Assembly: GCA_013112685.1 (NCBI GenBank)
Contig: JABFGC010000001.1
Location: 1,054,001 to 1,118,000 of the forward strand
Source: Chloroflexota bacterium
GTDB lineage: Bacteria; Chloroflexota; Anaerolineae; Anaerolineales; Villigracilaceae
Direction of reading: 5' to 3'
Length of the DNA: 64,000 bases
Below are positions 26,165-34,998 of this stretch, piece by piece. The notes below the pieces were generated by a model. It searched no databases. It had not been told where the DNA came from and worked only from the letters and a program-made list of their open reading frames with translations. Both the position numbers and the translations under genes were made by a program. The stretch's first letter is position 1. Every line of letters starts with the position of its first letter.

Positions 26165-26927
26165 ATGAACATCGTTGTTCTGGTGAAACTCGTTCCAGAT
26201 CTGGTGGAGGAGTTGACCATTGACCCCGGCGGCGCGGCGCTCGACCTGACCTTTGCGCGCTGGATCATCAATGAATTCGACGACCACGCGCTGGAGCAGG
26301 GAATTCTATTAAAAGAAAAGAACGGCGGTACGGTCACAGTTCTTGCGCCCGATCTCGAAGGCGCGGACGATGTGCTGTTCACCGCGGGTCGCCAAAGGCG
26401 CGGACCGGCTGATCAAGGTCAAAGGGGATTTCAGCGCAGCGAATAATCATGCAATGGCGCGTTCCTTCGCGGCGATTATCAAGGAACTGCAAGCCGATCT
26501 CGTCCTGACCGGCGTTCAGGCACACAATGACCTGGATGGATCGGCGGGACCTCTGCTGGCGGAATGTCTGCAATCGCCCTATGTGGGTTATGTATCCAGT
26601 GCTGCAATTAATGACGGTAAGTCTGTGATACGGAAGGAATATCCCGGGGGCTTGCTCGCTGAAATGGAAGTGACATTGCCCGCTGTTTTGGGAATCCAAG
26701 CCGCGGAACAGCCGCCGCGCTATGTGGCGGTCAGCAAAGTGCGGCAGGCGATGAAGGCTTCTTCCATCGAAGAAATGGATGCCTCCGACTTCGACCCAAG
26801 CGGGGCGCCCGCAGTGGGACGCATGTTCCAGCCTGAAGCGACTGCACATGCAGAGATGATCGAAGGCAGCCCGGAGGAAGTCTCTGCCAAGCTGGTTGAT
26901 CTCTTCAAAGAGTTGGGCGTGCTGTAA
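26165..26927 (+). CDS. etfB: Electron transfer flavoprotein, beta subunit (one frame break)
   Basis: The protein of about 253 residues begins MNIVVLVKLVPD and has the ETF-beta/FixA pattern INEFDDHALEQGI, LTGVQAHNDLDGSAGPLLAE and LPAVLGIQAAEQPPRYV. With etfA it forms the FAD-carrying electron carrier between dehydrogenases and the quinone pool or Fe-S partners. The frame breaks near 26395 (GCGGGTCGCC where GCGGTCGCC is expected). AAGGAGG precedes the ATG. Gene order Fe-S protein, etfB, etfA, membrane oxidoreductase is typical of ETF:quinone modules in anaerobes. Confidence 0.9.
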
Positions 26928-26938
26928 AGGAGGCGATG

Positions 26939-27898
26939 ATGAGTCAGGATATTTACGTCGTCATCGAACACCTGCAGGGACAGGTTTCAGATATTTCGTA
27001 CACCATGCTTGCTGGCGCGCGAGAGTTGAGTCAGGCAACGGGCGGAAAAGTTATCGCCGTGTTGCTGGGACATAATGCAAAAGACTTGGCGGAGGATTTT
27101 GCCGCTGATCAGATCTTGTATCTCGATCATGAGTTATTGGCTGAATTTACCTCCGATGCGTATCAAAAAGCATTGGCGGATTTGATCAGCAAAGATCAAC
27201 CGCGCGCAGTTCTTTTTGGGAACACATCCATCGGCGCGGATGTGGCAAGCGTGCTTTCGATGCGATTGGGCTTGCCATTGGTGAGTTCGTGCCGCAGTTT
27301 TACCGAAGAAGGAAAGTTTGTGAGTCAGATATGCGGCGGCAAGATCATGGCGGAGGGTGAGTTGCCATCACCGATCGCGTTGGTCACGATGGCGCCTGGC
27401 GGCTATCAACCAGATCAAGGTCGAAGCGTGGATTCGCCCCCAGTCACGGAATCAACTGTCCCTGCGTTGGAGGCGCTGCGCGTCACGTTGTCCAAATACA
27501 TCGAGCCTGAATCCACTGACGTGGATATTTCCAAAGAGCCATTGCTCATCGCGGTCGGGCGCGGAATCCAAAACAAGGACAATATCGAACTGGCGGACGC
27601 GCTTGCGCAGGCAATCGGCGGCGTGGTGTGCGGTTCGCGTCCCGTCATTGACCAGGGCTGGCTTTCCACATCGCGGCTCGTGGGCAAATCGGGCAAGCAG
27701 GTGAAGCTGAAGATTTATTTCGCGATGGGCATCAGCGGCGCGCCCGAACATACGGAGGCGATCACGCAAAGCGACACGATCATCGCCGTCAACACCGATC
27801 CGAAGGCGCCGATTTTTGATATTGCGAAATACGGCATTCAAATGGATCTCTTCGAATTGGTCGAAGTGCTGACCGAGCATTTGAAAGCGAAAGTTTGA
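26939..27898 (+). CDS. etfA: Electron transfer flavoprotein, alpha subunit
   Basis: The 319-residue protein has an N-terminal alpha/beta domain and a C-terminal FAD-binding domain. The latter shows LLIAVGRGIQNKDNIELADA, RPVIDQGWL, GKSGKQVKLKIYFAMGISGA and VNTDPKAPIFDIAKYGI, the ETF-alpha signatures. Of two adjacent ATGs, the second (26939) has better spacing to AAGGAGG. There is no N-terminal ferredoxin domain, so it is the plain form. Whether this EtfAB bifurcates cannot be decided from sequence. The membrane oxidoreductase gene follows directly. Confidence 0.93.
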   Translation: MSQDIYVVIEHLQGQVSDISYTMLAGARELSQATGGKVIAVLLGHNAKDLAEDFAADQILYLDHELLAEFTSDAYQKALADLISKDQPRAVLFGNTSIGADVASVLSMRLGLPLVSSCRSFTEEGKFVSQICGGKIMAEGELPSPIALVTMAPGGYQPDQGRSVDSPPVTESTVPALEALRVTLSKYIEPESTDVDISKEPLLIAVGRGIQNKDNIELADALAQAIGGVVCGSRPVIDQGWLSTSRLVGKSGKQVKLKIYFAMGISGAPEHTEAITQSDTIIAVNTDPKAPIFDIAKYGIQMDLFELVEVLTEHLKAKV

Positions 27899-27899
27899 A

Positions 27900-29892
27900 A
27901 TGAATTACGAAGCGTTGAAGTCCGTCATCGTTTTGCTCGCGCTCTTGACCGCGACGGGCGTTTTCGTCTGGCGCGCCTATCGCCTGTTATGGGTCAACCT
28001 GCGACGTGGGCAGCCGAGCGGTCGCTTTGATCGCTGGGGCGAGCGCATCAAAGGCGTGCTCGTTTACGTCGGCGCGCAATTGCGTTTGTTCCGCTTTCTC
28101 GTCCCCTGGCACGGCGCACTTCTTCGTCTTCTGGGGTTTCCTGTTCCTTTCGTTGACCATCCTGCAAGCCATCGCGGAGGGTCTCGCAGCGTTTGCAAAT
28201 CCTCACTACGTGTTGCCGTTGATTGGCACATGGGGACCGCTGGCGTTGATACAGGATTTGCTTGCGACAGCCGTCGTCATCGCGGTCGCATATGGATTGT
28301 ATCTGCGGCTCGTCGTTGACCCCGACCGTTATCGTGGAAGTCACAAAGGCGCGGGTGTGAAGGTGCTGGGATTCATCATGACCATCATGCTCAGCCTGCT
28401 GGTGATGAACGGACTCCGCATCAACCTTGACCAGGACCTGCTCGCCGCGTGGAGACCTGTCTCTGCGCTTGTGGGTTTACTCTTCGCAAGCCTCAGCCCC
28501 GCCGCGCAGGGAGTGATCGAAGAGGTCGCTTATTGGATTCACTTGGGTGTGGTCATGCTGTTCCTGACTGAATTACCGACAGGCAAGCATTTCCATATCT
28601 TCACGTCCATTCCGAACGTTCTGCTTCGCAATCTCGAACCGCGCGGAAGACTGCCCGCTCCGCTTGAAGTTGAGGGCGCGGTTGGCGTTGGAACAATGGA
28701 GCAGTTCCGCTGGAAGCAGATGCTCGATTTCTACACCTGTTCCGAATGCGGGCGCTGTCAGGAGATGTGCCCCACTTGCAGAAGCGGCTCGCCGCTTTCG
28801 CCCAAACTGCTGATCATGGATTTGCGGCGCAATCTGGAGGAACGCGGCGCGGCATTGTCGGCGCATTCATCGAACGGTGTATTGTCCAAATCATTGACAG
28901 GCGATGTCATCAGCGAAGAAGCGCTGTGGGCTTGCACCACCTGTTTCACCTGCGATCAGGAATGTCCGTTGTTCATCGAACACGTCAATCCGATTGTGGA
29001 AATGCGGAGACACTTAATCGTCGAAGGTCGCGTGGATAAAAAATTGCAGGACGCGCTCGCCAACCTTGGGCGTTACGGCAACTCATTCGGCCAATCCGAG
29101 CGGATGCGCGCTAAATGGACGCAGGGATTCCAGCCTGCGATCAAGGACGCGCGCAAAGAATCTGTTGAATATTTATGGTTCGTCGGCGATTATGCCTCCT
29201 ACAACCAGACTTTGACCGATGTCACGCGCAAAACGGCGGAAGTATTTCAGAAGGCGGGCTTGAATTTCGGAATTTTGTTTGATGCCGAACGCAATTCTGG
29301 CAATGACGTGCGCCGCGTGGGTGAAGAGGGTCTGTATGAAATGCTGGCGGAGAAGAATTTGCAGGCTTTGTCCAAGTGCAAGTACGAGACCATCGTCACC
29401 ACTGACCCGCACACGTACAACACCTTGAAAAACGAATACGCGTGGAATGGGAACGGTCGTCCGCGCATTTTGCATTACACCGAATTGCTCGATGAATTGA
29501 TCGTTTCGGGCAAACTCAAATTCAGCAAAAAACTCGACACTCGAATCACGTATCACGATCCCTGCTATCTGGGTCGTTACAACGGCGTATATGACGCGCC
29601 GCGCCGCGTGCTGTGTGCGACGGGATGCGGACTGACCGAAATGGAACGTCACGGCGACCGCGCCTTCTGTTGCGGCGCGGGCGGCGGGCGGATTTGGATG
29701 GAAGAAATTCCCAGCAGGGAGCGTCCCGCTGAGATTCGCATCCGTGATGTTGCTGCATTGAAAGAGGCTCAGGCGCTGGTCGTAACCTGCCCGAAAGATG
29801 TAACCATGTTCCGGGACGCGGTCAAGACCACCGGTAACGAGAGTAGGATTCTGGTCAAGGATTTGATCGAAGTGGTGTATGAGGCGTTATGA
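27900..29892 (+). CDS. Membrane ETF:menaquinone oxidoreductase-like protein (NarI-like + HdrD-like; one frame break)
   Basis: The protein of about 663 residues combines an N-terminal NarI-like membrane part with a cytoplasmic Fe-S part. The membrane part has about five segments between residues 5 and 240, and includes FVFWGFLFLSLTILQAIAEG and the probable haem-site His residues. The Fe-S part has CSECGRCQEMCPTC, CTTCFTCDQECP, LWFVGDYASY and a CCG domain (YHDPCYLGRYNG, RAFCCGAGGGRIW). This is the layout of EMO-type proteins that pass electrons between EtfAB and menaquinone. The frame breaks near 28106 in the first membrane region (GTCCCCTGG). It shares the FVGDYAS block with the first gene of the operon. 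Confidence 0.85.
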
Positions 29893-29894
29893 AT

Positions 29895-29946
29895 CACCCT
29901 CACCCCCGTCCCCTCTCCCACTGGGAGAGGGGTGAAGGGGTGAGGG
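29895..29946. repeat. Interspersed palindromic repeat, CCCTCACCCC/GGGGTGAGGG family
   Basis: CACCCTCACCCCCGTCCCCT runs into CTCCCACTGGGAG and GGGGTGAAGGGGTGAGGG, a long imperfect hairpin between the ETF oxidoreductase and the histidine kinase genes. Related copies are at 43893-43993 and 54763-54862 and, in coding sequence, at 45312-45352 and 40528-40596. It may terminate or attenuate transcription between the two halves of the run. Confidence 0.85.
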
Positions 29947-29965
29947 CAAAAAGGAGACACTCAAC

Positions 29966-31966
29966 ATGAACGCGGTCAGGCAAACCGCATCGGAATGGAT
30001 CAGAAAGATCAGACTGCCCATCGCAACGAAGTTGACCCTGAGCTTTCTGTCCATCATCCTGTTGAGCAGCCTCATCTTTACCGTCGTTGGAATTCAGATC
30101 ATTAACAACCGAATCATCGCCGAAGCGCAGGAGCGCGTCCGCAATGACCTCAACACCGCGCGCGAAATCTACCAGAATCACCTTGAACATGTCGAGGACG
30201 CGGTGGAGTTCACCACCGTGCGGCTGTTCATGGCGGACATTCTGCGCGGAGACATCCGCCAGGAATACCTGGACGAACTGGTGCGCTTTAAGGAGAGTGA
30301 AAACCTCGACGTGCTGACTATCACGGACGCCGATGGAAAAGTGGTCCTGCGCGTGAACAATCCCGCCCTCGCCGGGGACGACCAAAGCCATGATGAGATC
30401 GTGGCAATGGTTCTGAAAACGAAAGCAGCCATCTCAGGAACGACGATCATTTCGGCGGAGGAACTTCAACGGGAATCACCGGCGCTGGCGGAGCAGGCGC
30501 ACTTCGTTTTCGTTGATACCCCCATGGCGAAACCCCGCCCCGAAACCGAAGAGACCTCGGGCATGATGCTCAAAGCCGCCGCGCCGATCTTCGACGAACA
30601 AGGCACCGTCATCGGCGTAGTGTATGGCGGAATCCTGCTGAACCGAAGTTACGAGATCGTGGACAAGATCAAGGAGACGGTTTTCCAGGGCGTTGTGTAC
30701 GAAGGCAAGGATATCGGCACCGCGACCATCTTCCAGGACGACGTGCGCATCTCGACCAACGTGAAGGACGACGAAGGCGCCAGAGCTATCGGCACGCGCA
30801 TCGCCGCCGACGTGTACGACTATGTAACGGTCCGGCAGGCAACCTGGGTGGGGCGGGCGTACGTGGTCACCGACTGGTACATCACCGCCTACGAACCCAT
30901 CCGCAACATCAGCGGAAAAATCATCGGCATCCTGTACGTCGGCATCCTCGAACAGAAATACACCGACATCCAGGAACAGACGATCTGGGTCTTCGTCGGC
31001 ATCACGCTGGCGGGTGCGGCGTTGACCACCATCATCGCCTTGTGGGTCTCGCGCCAGATCTCCAGTCCGATCCGCCAACTGGTGGCGGCTTCCAGGCAAC
31101 TGGCGGAGGGCAACCTCGACGTCAAACTGGAACCGACCAGCGGCGACGAACTTGGAAAACTGTCCTACCGCTTCAACCAGATGGCGGAAGCCCTGCGCCA
31201 GCGCGACGAACGCCTGAAGGAGTTTACCAAGCGCAAGATCATGGAATCGGAACGGCTCGCCATCATCGGTCAACTGGCGGCGAACGTGGCGCACGAACTC
31301 AACAACCCGCTTCAGGGCATCGTCACGTATTCGAGCCTGCTTCTGGAAAAGAACGTTTGCGACGACCCTTCGCGGCAGAACATCGAAAAGATCGCCATTC
31401 AAGCCCATCGCTGCCGCGAGATCATCCGCGGTCTGCTGGATTTTTCGCGGCAGAAGAAACCGCAGAAAACCCTCACCGATATCAATGCCCTGCTGCGGCG
31501 CTGCGTCTCGCTCGTGGAAAACCAGGCGATCTTTCACAACATCACCGTCGTTCAGCGGCTCGATGAGAGCCTGCCGATGATCGTCGTGGACCCGTCGCAG
31601 ATCGAGCGGGTTTTCCTGAACCTCATCATCAACGCGGCGGAGGCGATGAACGGCGGCGGCACGCTCACGCTCACCACCACGTACGGGCTGAATGCGAAGA
31701 CCGTCGAGATCGAAGCGAAGGACACCGGTCACGGCATCAGCATCGAAAATATGGAAAGAATCTTCAACCCGTTCTTTACCACCAAGGAGATCGGTCACGG
31801 CGTCGGGCTGGGGCTGGCGATCAGTTACGGGATCGTCAAGGAACACAACGGCGAGATTACGGTCGAAAGCGAGATCGGCAAAGGCGCGAAGTTCATCGTC
31901 AGCCTGCCGGTCATAACGAAAGTCAGTGAAGAAAATGGAAACAAAGTCGCGGATTTTGCTCATTGA
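29966..31966 (+). CDS. Membrane histidine kinase with dCache-like sensor, HAMP domain
   Basis: The 666-residue protein has a first membrane span (about 22-45), an extracytoplasmic Cache-type sensor (about 46-335) with the paired motifs VLTITDADGKVVLRV and IIGILYVGILEQKY, and a second span (338-360). HAMP follows (360-412), then HisKA with the phospho-accepting His443 in NVAHELNNPLQG and an HATPase_c domain (N box LNLIINAAEAM, FTTKEIGHGVGLGL). It senses an unknown outside signal. Its end overlaps the next gene by 32 bases, a clear sign of coupled expression with the receiver-kinase and receiver that follow. Confidence 0.9.
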   Translation: MNAVRQTASEWIRKIRLPIATKLTLSFLSIILLSSLIFTVVGIQIINNRIIAEAQERVRNDLNTAREIYQNHLEHVEDAVEFTTVRLFMADILRGDIRQEYLDELVRFKESENLDVLTITDADGKVVLRVNNPALAGDDQSHDEIVAMVLKTKAAISGTTIISAEELQRESPALAEQAHFVFVDTPMAKPRPETEETSGMMLKAAAPIFDEQGTVIGVVYGGILLNRSYEIVDKIKETVFQGVVYEGKDIGTATIFQDDVRISTNVKDDEGARAIGTRIAADVYDYVTVRQATWVGRAYVVTDWYITAYEPIRNISGKIIGILYVGILEQKYTDIQEQTIWVFVGITLAGAALTTIIALWVSRQISSPIRQLVAASRQLAEGNLDVKLEPTSGDELGKLSYRFNQMAEALRQRDERLKEFTKRKIMESERLAIIGQLAANVAHELNNPLQGIVTYSSLLLEKNVCDDPSRQNIEKIAIQAHRCREIIRGLLDFSRQKKPQKTLTDINALLRRCVSLVENQAIFHNITVVQRLDESLPMIVVDPSQIERVFLNLIINAAEAMNGGGTLTLTTTYGLNAKTVEIEAKDTGHGISIENMERIFNPFFTTKEIGHGVGLGLAISYGIVKEHNGEITVESEIGKGAKFIVSLPVITKVSEENGNKVADFAH

Positions 31967-33077
31967 TGACGAGGAAGTCGTAATCGACTCCTGCTCGCAG
32001 ATTCTGGCGGGCGGACCTTACGAAATCGCCTCAGCCTCCGACGGGACGGCTGGTCTGCGCCTCGTGAGCGAGTTCCACCCCGATCTGGTTTTCGTGGACC
32101 TCAAGATGCCGGGCATCTCCGGCTTCGAGGTGCTGGAAAAGATCCGCGAGATGGACTCCACCATTGTAATGGTCGTCATCACCGGCTTCGCCACCGTCAG
32201 TTCGGCGGTGGAGGCGATGAAGAACGGCGCGTACGACTTCCTGCCCAAGCCGTTCACGCCCGACGAGTTCCGCATGATCACCCGGCGCGGACTCGACAAA
32301 CGCAGGCTGGTGCTGGAAACCATCGCCCTCCGGCGCGAAAAGGAAATGCTCCGCGAGCAATTCGCCGCCATCGTCTCGCACGAACTGAAGTCCCCGCTCA
32401 GCGCGGTTCAGCAGAACCTGTTCGTTCTGGCAGACGAACTCTCCGGCTTGATCAACGAAGAACAGATGAAACGGATCGAACGCATGAAGACCAACATCAA
32501 CGACCTGATCCAACTGATCCTCACCTGGCTGCGGGTGCTTTCGGTGGACGTGAACAAGATCCGCGAGAACTTCAAGCCCACGTCCGTCGCCTCCGTCTTG
32601 ACCAAAGCCATCGAGACCGTCCAGCCTCACGCGGTCCGCAAGGATATCGAACTGGTCTCGTCCATCCATGAGCCGCTCGGTTCCGTCAACGGCGATGAGG
32701 GGACGCTGGTCGAGGTGGTGGTCAATATTCTGGGAAACGGGATCAAGTATTCGCGGGCGGGGGGCGAGATTTCCATCCGCGCCGAAAAAACCGCCGGGGA
32801 AGTGTTGATCGCCGTCTCCGATCGCGGCGTCGGTATATCCAAAGAGGACCTTCCCCACATCTTCCACGATTTCTACACCGGGAAGGCGGACCGGGCGGGC
32901 GAACAAAGCAGCGGCATTGGGCTTGCCATCGCCCGGCGGATCGTCGAAGCCCACGACGGTTCGATCACGGTCGAAAGCGAATTGGGCAAGGGCAGTACGT
33001 TTGTCATCCATCTGCCGTCTCTAAAGGAACAATCCAATTCCGAACCCCATACGGATTTGGAGATGGCTCACTCTTAA
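31935..33077 (+). CDS. Receiver-histidine kinase hybrid
   Basis: The 380-residue soluble protein has an N-terminal receiver domain (acidic pair DD11-12, phospho-Asp55 in VFVDLKMPG, Lys in LPKPFTP). HisKA follows with His149 in AIVSHELKSPLSAV, and HATPase_c has ILGNGIKYSRAGG, SDRGVGISKED and SSGIGLAIARR. The order REC-HK without an output domain suggests a relay step. The ATG at 31935 lies inside the upstream kinase gene. It probably receives phosphate from the dCache kinase and passes it to the receiver encoded next; that path is inferred from order. Confidence 0.88.
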   Translation: METKSRILLIDDEEVVIDSCSQILAGGPYEIASASDGTAGLRLVSEFHPDLVFVDLKMPGISGFEVLEKIREMDSTIVMVVITGFATVSSAVEAMKNGAYDFLPKPFTPDEFRMITRRGLDKRRLVLETIALRREKEMLREQFAAIVSHELKSPLSAVQQNLFVLADELSGLINEEQMKRIERMKTNINDLIQLILTWLRVLSVDVNKIRENFKPTSVASVLTKAIETVQPHAVRKDIELVSSIHEPLGSVNGDEGTLVEVVVNILGNGIKYSRAGGEISIRAEKTAGEVLIAVSDRGVGISKEDLPHIFHDFYTGKADRAGEQSSGIGLAIARRIVEAHDGSITVESELGKGSTFVIHLPSLKEQSNSEPHTDLEMAHS

Positions 33078-33093
33078 TTCAAGGAGATGTCCA

Positions 33094-33516
33094 ATGAATG
33101 TGCAAAAGAGATTGATCATTATTGACGACGACCCCGATTTCGTGGGAGGGATCAAATCCATCCTGGAGAGGGCGGAATACCAGGTGGATACGGCTTACAA
33201 CCCAAAGGACGGGTTTCAGGCATTGCAGGCGCGGCGTTACGACCTGCTCCTCCTCGACATCATGATGGGGCGCGGCGCGGAAGGCATTGCGCTGGCGCGC
33301 AAGATCAGGAAGGACCCCAAACTAAGGGAAATGCCGGTGTTGATCATCACCAGCGTCCGCGAACAGATCGCCTTCCTCTTCCCGGGCCAGGCGGTGCACC
33401 CCAACTTTGTGGATGTGGATGAACTGGTCGAGAAGCCGGTGGAACCGAAACTTCTGCTGGAAAAGGTAAGCGCCCTGATCAAGGCGGCGGAAGAGAAACA
33501 CCTGCAACCCCAGTGA
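33094..33516 (+). CDS. Stand-alone response-regulator receiver protein
   Basis: The 140-residue CheY-like protein has LIIIDDDPDF, phospho-Asp55 in LLLLDIMMGRG, Thr/Ser in LIITSVRE and Lys in LVEKPVEP. It carries no DNA-binding domain, so it must act through protein contact or as a relay. An insertion between the Thr and Lys strands (AFLFPGQAVHPNFVDVD) is longer than in CheY. A perfect AAGGAG precedes the ATG. It lies 12 bases before hdrC, which places the signalling genes in the same transcript as the Hdr-Mvh genes. Confidence 0.88.
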   Translation: MNVQKRLIIIDDDPDFVGGIKSILERAEYQVDTAYNPKDGFQALQARRYDLLLLDIMMGRGAEGIALARKIRKDPKLREMPVLIITSVREQIAFLFPGQAVHPNFVDVDELVEKPVEPKLLLEKVSALIKAAEEKHLQPQ

Positions 33517-33528
33517 TGAGGAGAATCT

Positions 33529-34092
33529 ATGACAGCCGAACTATCGTTCAACCAAGAAATCGCCAACATGATGTACGCCACGCACGGCAATCCGATCTCG
33601 CATTGCCTGCAATGCGGCACGTGCTCCGGCACCTGCCCGGCGGTCGAATTCATGGACTACACCCCGCGCGCCATCATCGGGATGATCCGCGAGAACTTCA
33701 AAGATGAGGTGCTGGCGAGCAACACCTACTGGTCGTGCGCCTCGTGCTATCACTGCACGGTGCGGTGCCCGGCCGGGATCGACATCGCCGATATGATGTA
33801 CGCCCTGAAGCGTTATTCCATGTGGAAGAGCCGCTTCAAGGAGGGGTTGATCGGACCCGACTTCTCGGAGGGCTTCGTGAAGATGATCGTCAACTCCGGC
33901 AAATCCTTCGAGCCGATCCTCGCCACCACCTACCTGCCCAAGTTCAGCGCCGGCGACCTGGTTCAGGAGGCTTTGACCGCCACAGGGCTGGTGTTGAAAG
34001 GGAAGATTCCGCTACTCCCGAAGAGAATCAAGCGGCTCAAGAAATTCCAACGGATGGTGAAGCGGATCATCCCGCTGGGAGAGCTGTCATGA
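33529..34092 (+). CDS. hdrC: Heterodisulfide reductase-like subunit C
   Basis: The 187-residue protein has two 4Fe-4S motifs, CLQCGTCSGTCP (26-37) and CASCYHCTVRCP (70-81), and RAIIGMIRENF between them. This is the HdrC pattern. It relays electrons between HdrA and the catalytic HdrB. The C-terminal tail is basic (LLPKRIKRLKKFQRMVKR). Its TGA overlaps the hdrB ATG (ATGA). Organisms of this type lack coenzyme M/B, so the natural disulfide or alternative acceptor is not known. Confidence 0.92.
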   Translation: MTAELSFNQEIANMMYATHGNPISHCLQCGTCSGTCPAVEFMDYTPRAIIGMIRENFKDEVLASNTYWSCASCYHCTVRCPAGIDIADMMYALKRYSMWKSRFKEGLIGPDFSEGFVKMIVNSGKSFEPILATTYLPKFSAGDLVQEALTATGLVLKGKIPLLPKRIKRLKKFQRMVKRIIPLGELS

Positions 34093-34958
34093 AACAATAC
34101 GCCTATTATCCCGGCTGTTCGCTGGAAAGCCTGGCAAAGCCTTATCAACTCTCCGCGAAGGAGGTCTCGCTCGCGCTGGGTTTGGACCTCAGGGAGATCG
34201 AGGATTGGAACTGCTGCGGGGCGACCGCCTACTTCCCGGTGGATGAACTGCTGGCATACACACTCGTGGCGCGCAATCTTGCCATCGCGGAGAAAACCGG
34301 GTTGACGGATTTCGTTGCGCCGTGCAGCGCGTGTTTCAAGAACGCCTACTACACCAACAACTATCTCAAAAAAGACCCGGACCTGGCGGATCACATCAAC
34401 TTCGCGCTCGAAGAGGATAGCCTGCACGTGGAGGGAACCTTGAAGGTGCGCCACCTGATCGAGGTCGTTCTGGAGGATGTGGGGTTGGAGGCGGTCAAAA
34501 ATAAGGTCGCGCATCCGCTCGCGGGATTGAAGGTCGCCCCGTATTACGGCTGCCAGTTGCTGCGCCCGCGCAAGGATCACGAAGACGTGGAGAACCCGCA
34601 ATACTTCGAAGAACTGCTGTCCGCCATCGGTGCGGAGCCGCTGGAATACGCCTCCAAGACGCGCTGCTGCGGCGCTTCGCTGATCATCACCAACCGCAAA
34701 GCCGCACTGGAGATGGTTCACCTGCTGTTGAAGGAAGCCATCGAGCGCGGCGCGGATGTGATCGTCACCACCTGCCCGATGTGCAACGTCAACGTTGAGG
34801 TGTACCAGAGCCAGGTCAACCGCGAGTTCGGCACGAATTACTCCATTCCCGTGATGTACTTTACCCAGTTGATGGGCATGGCGATGGGAATCGCTCCGCG
34901 CCGCCTCGGGATTGCCAGAGAGCCTGTCCCAAAGGCGCAGGCGCCGGTCTCTGCATAA
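34089..34958 (+). CDS. hdrB: Heterodisulfide reductase-like subunit B
   Basis: The 289-residue protein has two CCG cysteine-rich motifs that bind noncubane 4Fe-4S clusters. The first is YYPGCSLES with DWNCCGATAYF and PCSACFKNAY; the second is PYYGCQLLRPR with TRCCGASLI and TTCPMCNVNVEVYQ. Both sites look complete, unlike the Fe-S proteins at the start of the operon. HdrB is the disulfide-reducing subunit. The start is fixed by the ATGA overlap with hdrC. Gene order C-B-A is standard. Confidence 0.93.
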   Translation: MKQYAYYPGCSLESLAKPYQLSAKEVSLALGLDLREIEDWNCCGATAYFPVDELLAYTLVARNLAIAEKTGLTDFVAPCSACFKNAYYTNNYLKKDPDLADHINFALEEDSLHVEGTLKVRHLIEVVLEDVGLEAVKNKVAHPLAGLKVAPYYGCQLLRPRKDHEDVENPQYFEELLSAIGAEPLEYASKTRCCGASLIITNRKAALEMVHLLLKEAIERGADVIVTTCPMCNVNVEVYQSQVNREFGTNYSIPVMYFTQLMGMAMGIAPRRLGIAREPVPKAQAPVSA

Positions 34959-34998
34959 AAACAGGATTATGACAGCATACAAAACAGGAGAGAAACCT

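Noticed and set aside
28048..28344. Minus-strand ORF opposite the EMO-like gene
   Set aside because: It is antisense to a conserved membrane domain and has no features of its own.
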